A DNA stretch of 64,000 nucleotides from contig OX638343.1 in assembly GCA_951813075.1 (NCBI GenBank), positions 2,601,999 through 2,665,998 of the forward strand. The letters run 5' to 3'. The translations under genes were made by a program, and so were the position numbers. Position 1 is the stretch's first letter. Each line of letters opens with the position of its first letter. This DNA comes from Arenicellales bacterium (GTDB lineage: Bacteria; Pseudomonadota; Gammaproteobacteria; Arenicellales; JAJDZL01). Shown here piece after piece: positions 40,741 to 48,957 of this stretch. The notes beneath the pieces are model-generated. The model was not told where the DNA came from. It was given only the letters and a program-made list of their open reading frames with translations, and searched no databases.

Positions 40741-41773
40741 CGCACAATTGAACTGGATCTCAGCGCTCACCAGTGCCAATGTGAAAAAACTGCTGCGTCG
40801 CCATCCGACGCAAACGCAGGCAGTGGTTGATCCCAAAGCGCTGGTGCTGGATCAGGTTGCCGAGGTGTGCAGTGCCGATTTTCCGGACGAGCGGCTGATG
40901 GTGTGCCTCAATCCCCGCCGCCGCGAGGACCGGGCTCGAAAGCGCGAGGCGCTGCAGGATGCCACCGATAAGGCACTGCGCAAGATCGCCGATGCCGGAA
41001 AACGCCGGAAACCCGGTCAGGACAACCGCGACCGGATGAATGCCGCGATCGGTGCCGAAGTGAAAAAGTGGAAAGTTCTCAAACACTTCAACCTCGACGT
41101 CCGGGACGATGGCATGGATTTCTCGCGCAATGCCACACACATCAATGAACAGGCCGTGCTTGATGGCATCTATGTCATTCGTACCGCACTCGACGCCGAC
41201 GCCATCACCGCCGATCAGGCGGTGCAGGCCTACAAGAGCCTGTCTGCGGTCGAACGGGCGTTTCGCCTGCTCAAGACTGACCGACTGCAAATCCGCCCGC
41301 TTTACGTGTATAACGAATCCCGGGTTCGTGGACATGTGTTTCTGTGCATGCTCGCCTGCTACCTGGAATGGCACATGCGACAGAGACTCGCCCCGCTGCC
41401 GTTTGAGGATGACGACCCGCAGGCTGCCGCGAAACGAAAATCACCCATCGCCAAGGCCGAGGTTTCCGATGAGGCAAAACGAAAGGCCGACACCAGGCGC
41501 ACTGCCGATGGGCACCGCATACACAGCATGTCGAGCCTGATGGCACATCTTGCCACCTTCACGCTGAATCGGGTGTCGTTGCCGAGTCAGCCCGGCTCAC
41601 CGTTCATGATGACTTCGCAGCTCACCCCGATTCAGGAGCGAACCTTCGATCTGATTGATCACTCGCAACCCCATGAAGTGTTTACAGTACGGTGACAGTG
41701 GGAAATCCGGTATGATGCCGAATAACACTATGAAAATCATAGCAAAATCGTCTTCGACTATTGCAATGTTGGT

Positions 41774-42943
41774 GTGAAGATCAGGCTAGAGCACAATTGG
41801 CGCGAATTCGAAAACGGACTTTCTGGTCGCGATGCAAAGATCCGCTATTTCGTCAAATCCAATTCCAATCTTGCAGTTCTCGCGCTGATGGCGCGACTCG
41901 ATTCAGGTTTTGACATCGTTTCCGGCGGTGAGTTGGAGCGCGTCATTCGGGCTGGCGGGAAGCCAGATAATACTATTTTTTCCGGCGTTGCAAAAACAGA
42001 AAATGAGATCGCGCACGCGCTGAAATCCAAAATTTTTTCATTGAACCTTGAGTCGCCTGCTGAATTGAAGAGAATTCACGCGGTGGCGAAAGAGTTGGAT
42101 GTACCAGCACCCGTCAGTGTTCGAGTCAACCCCGATGTTGATGCCAAAACACATCCGCACATCTCAACCGGACTTCGAGAGGCAAAATTCGGTGTGCCAT
42201 TTGAAGTTGCGCTGGAACTATACAGGTTCGCTTCACAGCAACGGCACCTCGCAGTTAAAGGAATCGCAGTGCACATCGGTTCACAGATGACTTCTCTTGA
42301 TCCGATAATTAGCGCACTCTCTCAAGTAATTGATTTCGTAAAACAACTTAATAGAGACGGGATCAATATCCAGCATCTTGATGTCGGCGGTGGTTTGGGC
42401 GTTCGATACAAAGACGAAAATCCACCGACAATTAGGGAGTACTGCAGATCGATTCTGGATCTGTTGGAGAAGCGAGGCTGTAATCTATCCATATCAATCG
42501 AACCTGGCCGAGCGATCAGCGCGCATTCAGGGGTGTTGATCAGTCGGGTCGAGTACCTCAAAGCCACAGAAGCGAAGCGGTTTGCAGTCGTCGACGCGGC
42601 GATGAACGATTTGCTGCGCCCGGTACTTTTTGACGCATGGATGGAAATTGTGCCCGTGAAACAAAAAGCCACCATCGAAGAGATGCTGAGTGACGTAGTA
42701 GGCCCAATTTGCGAAACCGGCGATTTTCTCGGTAAGGACCGACTGCTTGCAGTCGAGTCCGGCGATCTGATTGCAGTACTCGGCGCTGGAGCTTATGGCG
42801 CCGTTATGTCGTCGAACTACAATACCCGCCCCAAACCGGCTGAAGTTTTGGTTGACAGCAATCACTTTGATGCAATTAGGACAAGAGAGACTTTCGATCA
42901 AATGGTCAACCTCGAAGTCATCCCGGAGCAAATTCGAATCTAA
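41774..42943 (+). CDS. lysA: Diaminopimelate decarboxylase-like protein, N-terminus missing
   Basis: PLP enzyme that makes lysine from meso-diaminopimelate. 389 residues are present. The fold is clear: PLP Lys in YFVKSNSNLAVLALMARL, then GFDIVSGGELERVIRAGG, HIGSQMTSLDPI, DVGGGLGVRY, EPGRAISAHSGVL, GPICETGDFLG and GAYGAVMSSNYNTRP. Normal LysA has about 40 further residues before this point (the Tyr-x-Gly leader and GTPxYVY strand). Here homology begins at LEHNWREF, only four codons after the GTG, and 80 bases upstream is the IS1634-type element. I infer that insertion or deletion removed the 5' end. It may be a pseudogene; a second lysA elsewhere would be needed. No dapF follows. Confidence 0.82.
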   Translation: MKIRLEHNWREFENGLSGRDAKIRYFVKSNSNLAVLALMARLDSGFDIVSGGELERVIRAGGKPDNTIFSGVAKTENEIAHALKSKIFSLNLESPAELKRIHAVAKELDVPAPVSVRVNPDVDAKTHPHISTGLREAKFGVPFEVALELYRFASQQRHLAVKGIAVHIGSQMTSLDPIISALSQVIDFVKQLNRDGINIQHLDVGGGLGVRYKDENPPTIREYCRSILDLLEKRGCNLSISIEPGRAISAHSGVLISRVEYLKATEAKRFAVVDAAMNDLLRPVLFDAWMEIVPVKQKATIEEMLSDVVGPICETGDFLGKDRLLAVESGDLIAVLGAGAYGAVMSSNYNTRPKPAEVLVDSNHFDAIRTRETFDQMVNLEVIPEQIRI

Positions 42944-43564
42944 TTTCTTTGATTTTCATCTTAGAATTTTACAAATCAGGAAAGAATTGGTTTTGCCGTT
43001 GTGCAGTTTGTGAACAAACAAGTTCAACGAAGTGGGGAAATTCAAGGTGTAAACCCCGAAATCCTTCGCTGCGCTGAAAGAATTTGTCAATAAGCGGCTT
43101 CAGAACTGGGCTCGTCATGGAATCAAACCCACAATGCAGGCAGACTGCGTGACTCACCCCTTGTGTTTGGGGTTGAACTCCCCCTGGTCGAAGATCATCT
43201 TGTTCTGGAAGTTGGTTTTCAGCTATTCCATCTCATTGACAAAGCTGCTGAACGCTGTGTCGTAGCGCTGGAAACACAACGTGTGTTTCGGAGCGAGCGG
43301 GTCACGCGACAATTTGTCAACGTCTATCCTTAAGCGCCCGCCACCTCACTTGGTTGCTCAAAATACTGATCACAGAGTGAAGTTTGTAACGGGCGCAACC
43401 CTCATTTTCCTAAATTGACATAGCTTACAACATCTTTGAGTATCTTACTGTCTTTGATTCTCAGCTTTAGAGACCGTCGTTACTTTATGCAGCCTTGTCC
43501 GAGCTAATCTTACATTAGTTCAACGTACTTGCTCAAAACTCTATGGTGGGCCTGGTGGCTAGTT
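42944..43564. other. Decayed intergenic stretch
   Basis: 621 bases with short frames on both strands, none longer than about 65 residues and none recognised. Stretches such as SRDPLAPKHTLCFQRYDTAF on the minus strand look once-coding but are broken by several stops. Probably remains of one or more genes between lysA and the IS66 remnant. Confidence 0.5.
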
Positions 43565-43880
43565 ACCGGTCATCTCTGCGACACTACCCAAAGGTTCGAT
43601 ATGTATGGTGGCGCGAGGGTTGCACCATTTGTAGTCCACTAACCTAGTAGCTGGAGACACGGCAGTAGACAGCGACGCACTTCGGTGATCGAATGCAGCC
43701 GGAGCATTTCTGTTTAATCTTGGCCAGGTACAAGTTTTATCCCGATGCTTGTTCGTGAACGGGACGTCGACACTTCGCATGAAGCACAGATTTTCATTTT
43801 CGCGGCGCATGAATGTCAGGCGAGGATTCGTACGCTCCTGATCCGACATCAGGTCGCGACCCAAAGTAGACAGGCCGGAT
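43565..43880 (-). pseudogene. IS66-family transposase, C-terminal remnant
   Basis: On the minus strand one frame reads NPRLTFMRRENENLCFMRSV then DVPFTN, and after a frameshift the adjacent frame reads LYLAKIKQKCSGCIRSPKCV followed by YCRVSSY. Together these follow the IS66 TnpC C-terminus (VPFTNNQAERDLRMxKVKQKxSGCFRS...CRIRSYLSTARK). At least one frameshift and two stops are present. No TnpA or TnpB is visible. It marks one border of the more GC-rich segment with the methyltransferase and TetR genes. Confidence 0.65.
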
Positions 43881-44060
43881 AAGGACGTCCGATCTCTTGC
43901 AAAACTAGCTTGCAACAAAGGCCAATCGCTCAGAGGATTTTTGACCTTCACGGACGAGATTCCAGATCGAATCGCCTGGGTTTTTTCGCGACAAAATGAA
44001 AGGGACTCCGTCTTGGTGGAACCTTTGGATTTCGGGAGGTCATTACCAAGATCCCCTTCC

Positions 44061-45212
44061 TCAGAACAACGGCACCTGATGGTCCGCGTAATAAGGTGTG
44101 TCCGGCGGTGGAAGCACCGCGACCACCTTCTGGCTGGCCGTATCGACATGCACTTCGAGAAGCGGTGTCTTATTGAGCGCATTCCGAACGATATCGCGGC
44201 CTTTCGGGGCTGGTCCGTCGCCGACAATGGCCTGGGTGAAGATCACCTTGTAGGACATTCCATCGTGGTCGCGGGGGATAGAATGGCTGAACGCTTCTCC
44301 CGCTGGGAGATACATCGGGATCTCGGACACGTACATGTTTCGCGGAAAAACATAGCCGAGAACCGGTGTTCCTTCGGTCAGATTGGACATTGTGGTCTGA
44401 ACTTCCGGCACGGATTTTGCGATGGCAACGATGCTTGCCATGTCGGCTTCGTCCGTCTCGGCCGCCGCGAGATAAACGCCTTCGGGTGCTTCGTGAGCAT
44501 AGAGGCTAGAGATTGCATGTGCGCGAAGACCGAAAGCAACCGTGATCGCCAATCCGAGCGCGGCGATGAAAACCAATCCCCATCCGGCGAGCACCGCAAG
44601 TGTCGATGCACCGAAGTCAATGCTGAAACTAGGTAGCCATCCTTTTGGCAGGAACGGCCCAGTCTCGCGCATGTAGGCATCGTAGCCATCAAATTTGGCA
44701 AGACAGACTCGTTCTTCCACTTTAGCAAGCGCAATGTAGCAGAACACCACGATCACGGTAAGTATCAATACAAGAAAGCGCGGCCATACCAGCAACATCC
44801 CTATGCTTGCAATGATTAGAGCGAGGTATTGAGGGTGGCGGACTTTACGGTAGAAACCGACCATTACAGCGCCTTTCCGCAACAACTTAGCACGGTAGAC
44901 TTGGAATGCACCTAACGCGAAAATGGTCAGTCCACTGAAAAACATGGCAATGCCCATTGGCTCGAGAATTGCGACGAGTGGCGATCTTGTCGCCTCAAGC
45001 ACATGGGGTAGAAAGAACTGGATGGTCCAATTTGTCAGTCCGATCGATTGAAGGAAGTCGAGCCCCGGACCGTACACGGCGTAAAAGTATGCCGCGAACG
45101 GGGAGGCCATGTAGAAGATCTCCAAAGCGATCAAGACGTAGAATGCGGCACAAGCCCAAAAAGCGCGCCGTGCAATCTTTGCGGTGTCGGTAGATTTCCG
45201 AATATCTTCCAT
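44061..45212 (-). CDS. Isoprenylcysteine carboxyl methyltransferase-like membrane methyltransferase
   Basis: A 383-residue integral membrane protein. Hydrophobic segments lie at about 18-45, 60-75, 82-102 and 128-155, then the ICMT/PEMT-type signature RKVRHPQYLALIIASIGML with VEERVCLAKFDGYDAYM after it (His-Pro and Glu-Glu of the SAM site). This is followed by an additional membrane segment (about 200-230) and a periplasmic-looking C-terminal domain of about 150 residues without a family I recognise. The substrate is unknown; relatives methylate lipids or isoprenylated groups, including NnrU-like proteins. Base and codon use is richer in GC than the core genes, suggesting transfer. It is divergent from a TetR regulator. 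Confidence 0.75.
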   Translation of the reverse strand: MEDIRKSTDTAKIARRAFWACAAFYVLIALEIFYMASPFAAYFYAVYGPGLDFLQSIGLTNWTIQFFLPHVLEATRSPLVAILEPMGIAMFFSGLTIFALGAFQVYRAKLLRKGAVMVGFYRKVRHPQYLALIIASIGMLLVWPRFLVLILTVIVVFCYIALAKVEERVCLAKFDGYDAYMRETGPFLPKGWLPSFSIDFGASTLAVLAGWGLVFIAALGLAITVAFGLRAHAISSLYAHEAPEGVYLAAAETDEADMASIVAIAKSVPEVQTTMSNLTEGTPVLGYVFPRNMYVSEIPMYLPAGEAFSHSIPRDHDGMSYKVIFTQAIVGDGPAPKGRDIVRNALNKTPLLEVHVDTASQKVVAVLPPPDTPYYADHQVPLF

Positions 45213-46055
45213 TGGTTCGAATCCTCGATGAGTTGATTTGACGTAATATAAGAGACTATCGTTCTATTATATAATCTATTCGGTAGCAATCAAGCCTTTC
45301 TGGCGCGCATATTTCAGAAATGTTTGCGATACCTGTCAAGTGTCGGTGGTTCCCAAAGAGGACAGGATTCGGGCGAATAGCCGCGCTTCTTAGGGACGGG
45401 TTTACTCTCTGATCGAAAGGCCTTCGGATCTCATCTCATGAATCATTACAAATTCCCTCTGTGTTATCATCTTTATGGCCTTCCGTGGATCTGTCGAAAA
45501 ATCCAAACTATATGGCAGACTTTCACTCGCCTGAGGTGGAGAATTTCAACCATAGCTGACAGTGGATAAAGTGATAAGGCCCTGCTTCCTGACAATGGCG
45601 CACCTGCAACCGAGATAGAAGGCGTGTCACGGGAACAGAAGGCCATGTCGGGCGAAAGTACCGAGAAGTTGGTACACGGCTTGGACGTTCTGCTTCAACA
45701 CGATCTGCGTCGAGATTTGCGCGAGGCCGTGTACGAAATTGCGTTTGGCAGTTGCGTCATTGCTGGAAGCTCATGCAAGACAGGGCAATTGGCCCCCATT
45801 CTTTGCGTGCCTGTTGCAGACTCAATCGGCAGATGAGCGTGAGAGGCAAGCGTGACTGCATCAACAATGCTGCGGTGTCTTGGGTGTTGAATTTGTGGAC
45901 CCATATGCGAATATAATTGTTATCTGCGGGAGGAACTGTTGAAGTCACTGCTTGGCAGTTCGACCGTCTTGTACGCTCACTGCGGATTGAGTTGAGTAGA
46001 ATGTCATTCTCTGTTGTAATGCTCCACCAAACACAGCGATCAATTTAATACCGGG
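45213..46055. other. Long divergent intergenic region
   Basis: 843 bases between the membrane methyltransferase (minus) and the TetR gene (plus). The longest frames are about 65-70 residues (45624-45836 plus; 45757-45948 minus), and I do not recognise either. Promoters and a TetR operator are expected here, but I found no convincing inverted repeat by eye. Confidence 0.5.
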
Positions 46056-46796
46056 ATGCAGCGTCACGATTTTCAACGTGCTCGAAGTGAAAAGCAGGTC
46101 AAGCAACGCCGTGACGACATCATCGAGGCGGCGCGCACTCTTTTGGAATCATCAGGCAGCGGCAGCGTCACACTGATGTCCATCGGCGAGAGGGTTGGGC
46201 TCGCGAAGTCGAACATCTATAGATATTTTGAAAGTCGCGAAGATATCCTGTGCGAGGTCTTCCTTCAGGAGTCCGAGATGCTGGCAGAAGAGCATTGGTC
46301 AGCGTTTCATGGCATGCCGCGGTTGAACGATCTCTCGACCTGTGCTGCAATTTTCGCTAACGGCTGTGCAGCGCGGCCGCTGTTCTGCATGCTTAACGCA
46401 GAACTGGCTGGCACGATGGAAGAACATGTTTCGGTGGATCGGCTGATTTATCTACAAACGGAATTTGCCCGTCTGATAGCGCGCGTAGCATCTGGACTGC
46501 AGACTGCAGCACCTGAACTTGGTGAGGCGCGCGCCTATCTCGCGGTTCGAATGTTCCTTCACCAGTTGGTCGGGTGCTGGTTATTTACCCATTTGGGCGA
46601 TCGACCCAACGAGGCGATCAAGATCGCTAAACTTTCAGAGTTCAGCCAGCCCTTCCGGAAAACATACTCGCAAAGTTGTTATGTCATCCTGATGGGATTG
46701 TCGTCCATTGATATATCGGAAGACATGTTCTCGGGGCTAACGCTGTTTGATCACGACAGCGAGACAGTACCCGTCCCCCCAGCACCAATGGCCTGA
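46056..46796 (+). CDS. TetR-family transcriptional regulator
   Basis: A 246-residue repressor. The helix-turn-helix domain is at about 18-65: RRDDIIEAARTLLESSGSGS, VTLMSIGERVGLAKSNIYRY and FESREDILCEVF. The C-terminal ligand domain (about 80-230) is a YfiR/TetR_C-like helical bundle. It is transcribed away from the membrane methyltransferase, the usual arrangement for a TetR regulator and its target, so I infer that it controls that gene. The style of the sequence (GC-rich third positions) matches the methyltransferase rather than the core genes. Confidence 0.88.
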   Translation: MQRHDFQRARSEKQVKQRRDDIIEAARTLLESSGSGSVTLMSIGERVGLAKSNIYRYFESREDILCEVFLQESEMLAEEHWSAFHGMPRLNDLSTCAAIFANGCAARPLFCMLNAELAGTMEEHVSVDRLIYLQTEFARLIARVASGLQTAAPELGEARAYLAVRMFLHQLVGCWLFTHLGDRPNEAIKIAKLSEFSQPFRKTYSQSCYVILMGLSSIDISEDMFSGLTLFDHDSETVPVPPAPMA

Positions 46797-47020
46797 GAGA
46801 GGCGTCCGGCGATAGCATCCTGCAGGAGGTTGCAAAGCGGCACGATGCGAAAACCGCCCGAAGCTGTCGGATGGATCCCTACATCGCAAAACTCGGGAAT
46901 AAAGGTGAGCCGCGCTGACGTCGCCTTGTCGAACGCCGCCGAACTCCAGATCATAGAACCCGCCAACAATCAGCCAAGCGTCGCGTGTGTTGTCGAAATT
47001 GAGCCGAAGGCCGAGGAACA
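46797..47020 (-). pseudogene. Possible C-terminal piece of an outer-membrane beta-barrel protein
   Basis: On the minus strand a frame without start reads DDLFLGLRLNFDNTRDAWLI then VGGFYDLEFGG. The alternating polar and apolar pattern with GLRL and a following VGG-x-YDLE resembles strands of a family of bacterial outer-membrane proteins. Beyond this the frame loses resemblance. No start or stop defines a gene. Confidence 0.3.
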
Positions 47021-47022
47021 GA

Positions 47023-47322
47023 TCATCCTAAAAGGCTGAAGGGCCGCCCGAGCCGCGGGAATCGAATTCTAGTCCAGGCGCGTGCTTCTACAAGGATTGG
47101 GATTCTGGATTCTCGGATCGCTACTTTAAAATTTTTCATCACATCAAACTGAAACTCTTTCAACCCCGGTCCGCGTACAACTAAATCGAGGTCGCTGCTG
47201 TCATCGCTTTGCTCATTCACTCGGCTACCGTAGGCCCATACTTCTACCTCGGGTAAGTGCCTCACGATGATTTCTTCAAGTTTCGCGCGGTGTCTCGGCA
47301 ATAGATCCAGACGATCAGTCAT
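47023..47322 (-). CDS. MNT-type nucleotidyltransferase (antitoxin-like)
   Basis: A 99-residue minimal nucleotidyltransferase from ATG 47322 (an upstream in-frame start at 47337 is also possible). The catalytic motif is WAYGSRVNEQSDDSSDLDLV, i.e. GS-x9/10-D-x-D. Such proteins pair with HEPN toxins and inactivate them by adding AMP. The start overlaps the stop of a HEPN-like fragment by eight bases, as in intact HEPN/MNT operons. The C-terminus (RIRFPRLGRPFSLLG) departs from the usual ending, so it may also be damaged. Confidence 0.7.
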   Translation of the reverse strand: MTDRLDLLPRHRAKLEEIIVRHLPEVEVWAYGSRVNEQSDDSSDLDLVVRGPGLKEFQFDVMKNFKVAIRESRIPILVEARAWTRIRFPRLGRPFSLLG

Positions 47323-47437
47323 CAACTGCTTCCTCAATCACGTGAATCAGTGCATATGCGTCAGCAACAAAACTCGGCAATGCATCTAAGATTTTGATTG
47401 CGAATTGTTCTCCATAGTCAGGAGCAGGAACATTTGT
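47315..47437 (-). pseudogene. HEPN toxin-like fragment, C-terminal end only
   Basis: About 40 codons upstream of and overlapping the MNT gene read DYGEQFAIKILDALPSFVAD then AYALIHVIEEAVDD and stop. This matches the C-terminal helix of HI0074-type HEPN proteins (substrate-binding partners of MNT). The RX4-6H active site and the rest of the domain (about 100 residues) are missing; an in-frame stop is directly upstream, and the next gene's stop is at 47439. Confidence 0.5.
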
Positions 47438-47438
47438 A

Positions 47439-47945
47439 CTAGCTCATCTCGCGTGCCATGTTATAGAACTCGGCGTTGGGTTCCATCACCAGCACATTGG
47501 CCAACCTGTTACTCATGCCAAAGAACGCTGTAATCGCTGCGATGTCCCAGATGTCTTCTTCACTGAAACCAGCTTCTTTCAGCGCTTCAATATCTTTCTC
47601 TCCAACTGCCCACGATTCATTACAGACTTTGACCGCGAAATCCAGCATCGCCATCTGTCGGGGTGTAATGTCGGCTTTCCGATAGTTGACTGCAACCTGG
47701 TCAGAGATCAAGGGGTGTTTTGCATGGATTCGCAACACCGCACCGTGGGCAACTACGCAGTACTGACAGTTGTTTTCACCCGAAGTCGCAACCACAATCA
47801 TCTCCATATCGGCCTTGCTCAAGCCGCTTTCCTTTTCCATCAGAGCATCGTGATAATTAAAATATACCCGGAATTCTTTCGGACGGTGTGCCAGCGCCAG
47901 GAACACATTGGGAATAAAACCCGCTTTCTCCTGCACTGCAAGCAT
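47439..47945 (-). CDS. AhpD-like peroxidase-related (carboxymuconolactone decarboxylase family) protein
   Basis: A protein of at least 168 residues with the AhpD-type redox motif E-N-N-CQYC-VVAH (Cys-x2-Cys-x3-His) near residue 60, and the family ending DIAAITAFFGMSNRLANVL. Conserved sequence (PYPKIEDLPQDIQERMLAVQ) clearly extends about 20 codons upstream of the first ATG at 47945, but no ATG, GTG or TTG is found there before an in-frame TGA; only a CTG is available. So either a rare start is used or the 5' end has been lost. The gene directly follows the damaged GcvT-like tail. Confidence 0.75.
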   Translation of the reverse strand: MLAVQEKAGFIPNVFLALAHRPKEFRVYFNYHDALMEKESGLSKADMEMIVVATSGENNCQYCVVAHGAVLRIHAKHPLISDQVAVNYRKADITPRQMAMLDFAVKVCNESWAVGEKDIEALKEAGFSEEDIWDIAAITAFFGMSNRLANVLVMEPNAEFYNMAREMS

Positions 47946-48064
47946 TCGCTCCTGGATATCCTGCGGCAGGTCTTCGATTTTTGGGTATGGGATATCGACT
48001 TGCAGAAGGTATTTTTGTGGTCAGCTTGACTCCGGATTCAAGGTATCGGGCAGGTATGCTGCAA

Positions 48065-48604
48065 TCAACTTCGCGTTCTTGACCCACTGGGGTCAACCAG
48101 TGGTTCGGTCACGATTTTCGCGTCTTTGGCCTTGCCAATTATCTCTATTTTGATGTCTCTGCTTTGTCGTTTTGCCGGCGGAATGTAGCCGAGTGCAATG
48201 CTTTTTCCAATGGTGTGGCCAAACGATGCCGACGTAACGATTCCCGAAACCTCTCCATCACACAGGATCGGTTCACCACCCACGGCATCTTGTTCATCCA
48301 CGTCGACCGCAAAACAGGTCAGTAGCCATTTGCGGTCTTGAGTCGATGCATCAACCATCCAATCACGGTCGACAAATTCGCCTTTATCCAGTTTCACGAA
48401 TCGGTCCAGTACAGATTCGTAGGGTGAATATTCTGGCGAATACTCCCGGCCCCAACTGCCATATCCCTTTTCCAGTCTGAGCGAAAGCAGAGCCCTGGAC
48501 CCGATTAGAGCAAGCCCGTACTCTCTTCCCTTTTCCATGACCAACTGAACCACCTCGGTTTGATGTTCAATCGGAAAGTTATATGCAAGTCTGCCATCCT
48601 CCAT
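48065..48604 (-). pseudogene. GcvT-domain tail of a sarcosine/dimethylglycine dehydrogenase-like protein
   Basis: The frame gives about 175 residues of an aminomethyltransferase (GcvT) fold: IGSRALLSLRLEKGYGSWGR, EYSPYESVLDRFVKLDKGEF, CDGEVSGIVTSASFGHTIGK and an end close to the family C-terminus (IVTEPLVDPSGSR). In the parent family a FAD domain and the folate-binding GcvT start of some 600 residues would precede this. Here the upstream sequence is instead a transposase zinc finger, joined near residue 5 (LMEDGRLAY). The protein cannot have its dehydrogenase activity. Confidence 0.75.
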
Positions 48605-48835
48605 CAGTGAACCGGTTTTGACACTGAAGTACTTTCAGCACCGCTCACACCAGTAAGGCATTGTCTTGTGGCATGCTTTGCTGGCTTCTTTGGATTCGCA
48701 CAGAGGACATGTTCGTCCGTCAGCCCATCTGGACCGACTCAATGTATCTCATCGCATCTTGCTCAGTCTCAAATCGAGACATGAATTCGTAGAGGCTGAC
48801 CCGAATGTATTCGTCCTTTCACTTTCTCATGTATA
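48605..48835 (-). pseudogene. IS1595-type transposase zinc-ribbon remnant
   Basis: Upstream of and in frame with the GcvT tail, the minus strand reads VSLYEFMSRFETEQDAMRYI, then after a frameshift WADGRTCPLCESKEASK, MPYWCERC, an in-frame TGA, and KYFSVKTGSLMEDG. This is the N-terminal CPxC...CxxC zinc ribbon and first helix of IS1595/ISXO2 transposases. One frameshift and two stops are present, and the DDE domain is absent. Confidence 0.7.
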
Positions 48836-48957
48836 TTTCCAGTCAATTTCCACATTGGAAAGTACATTTTAAATTGATGGTCTTGTCAATTTAAATGGAT
48901 AGTACCCAATTTTTGACTCAAGCTTTCAAGCTGGATAAATTAAGTGAGATATCCGAC

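Larger units (their letters stand above)
39942..41695 (+). pseudogene. IS1634-family transposase, core replaced
   Basis: The N-terminal part (ATG 39942, SLRIDVIPNRNSTPQILLRK to FKGNSADPLTLAS) and the C-terminal part (LNWISALTSANVKKLL to the stop at 41695, including AYKSLSAVERAFRLLKTDRL with the catalytic Glu) both match IS1634-type DDE transposases. Between 40638 and about 40745 the expected segment of about 35 residues, with the VGDRGM Asp motif, is gone. In its place is an IS21-like end and a 40-bp palindrome, introducing a TGA stop at about 40675. The transposase is therefore inactive. The downstream half could restart at a TTG (40748) but would lack the core. Confidence 0.8.
39900..41710 (+). 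mobile_element. IS1634-type insertion sequence, disrupted; approximate limits
   Basis: The element is defined by its transposase (39942-41695). Its GC-rich coding style differs from neighbouring genes. Similar motifs lie at the two sides (CATGAATGTTTACATGTA near 39908 and CATGAAGTGTTTACAGTA near 41671), but they are in direct, not inverted, orientation, so I cannot fix terminal repeats or a target duplication. Its right side abuts a truncated lysA. Confidence 0.6.

Noticed and set aside
43100-43160. A tRNA-like look near GGGTTTGATTCC on the minus strand
   Set aside because: No acceptor, D or anticodon arms can be paired around it.
43881-44227. Upstream part of a 222-codon minus-strand frame overlapping the membrane methyltransferase end
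   Set aside because: The part over the methyltransferase is a shifted frame of that gene; only the IS66-like part at 43565-43880 carries recognisable sequence.
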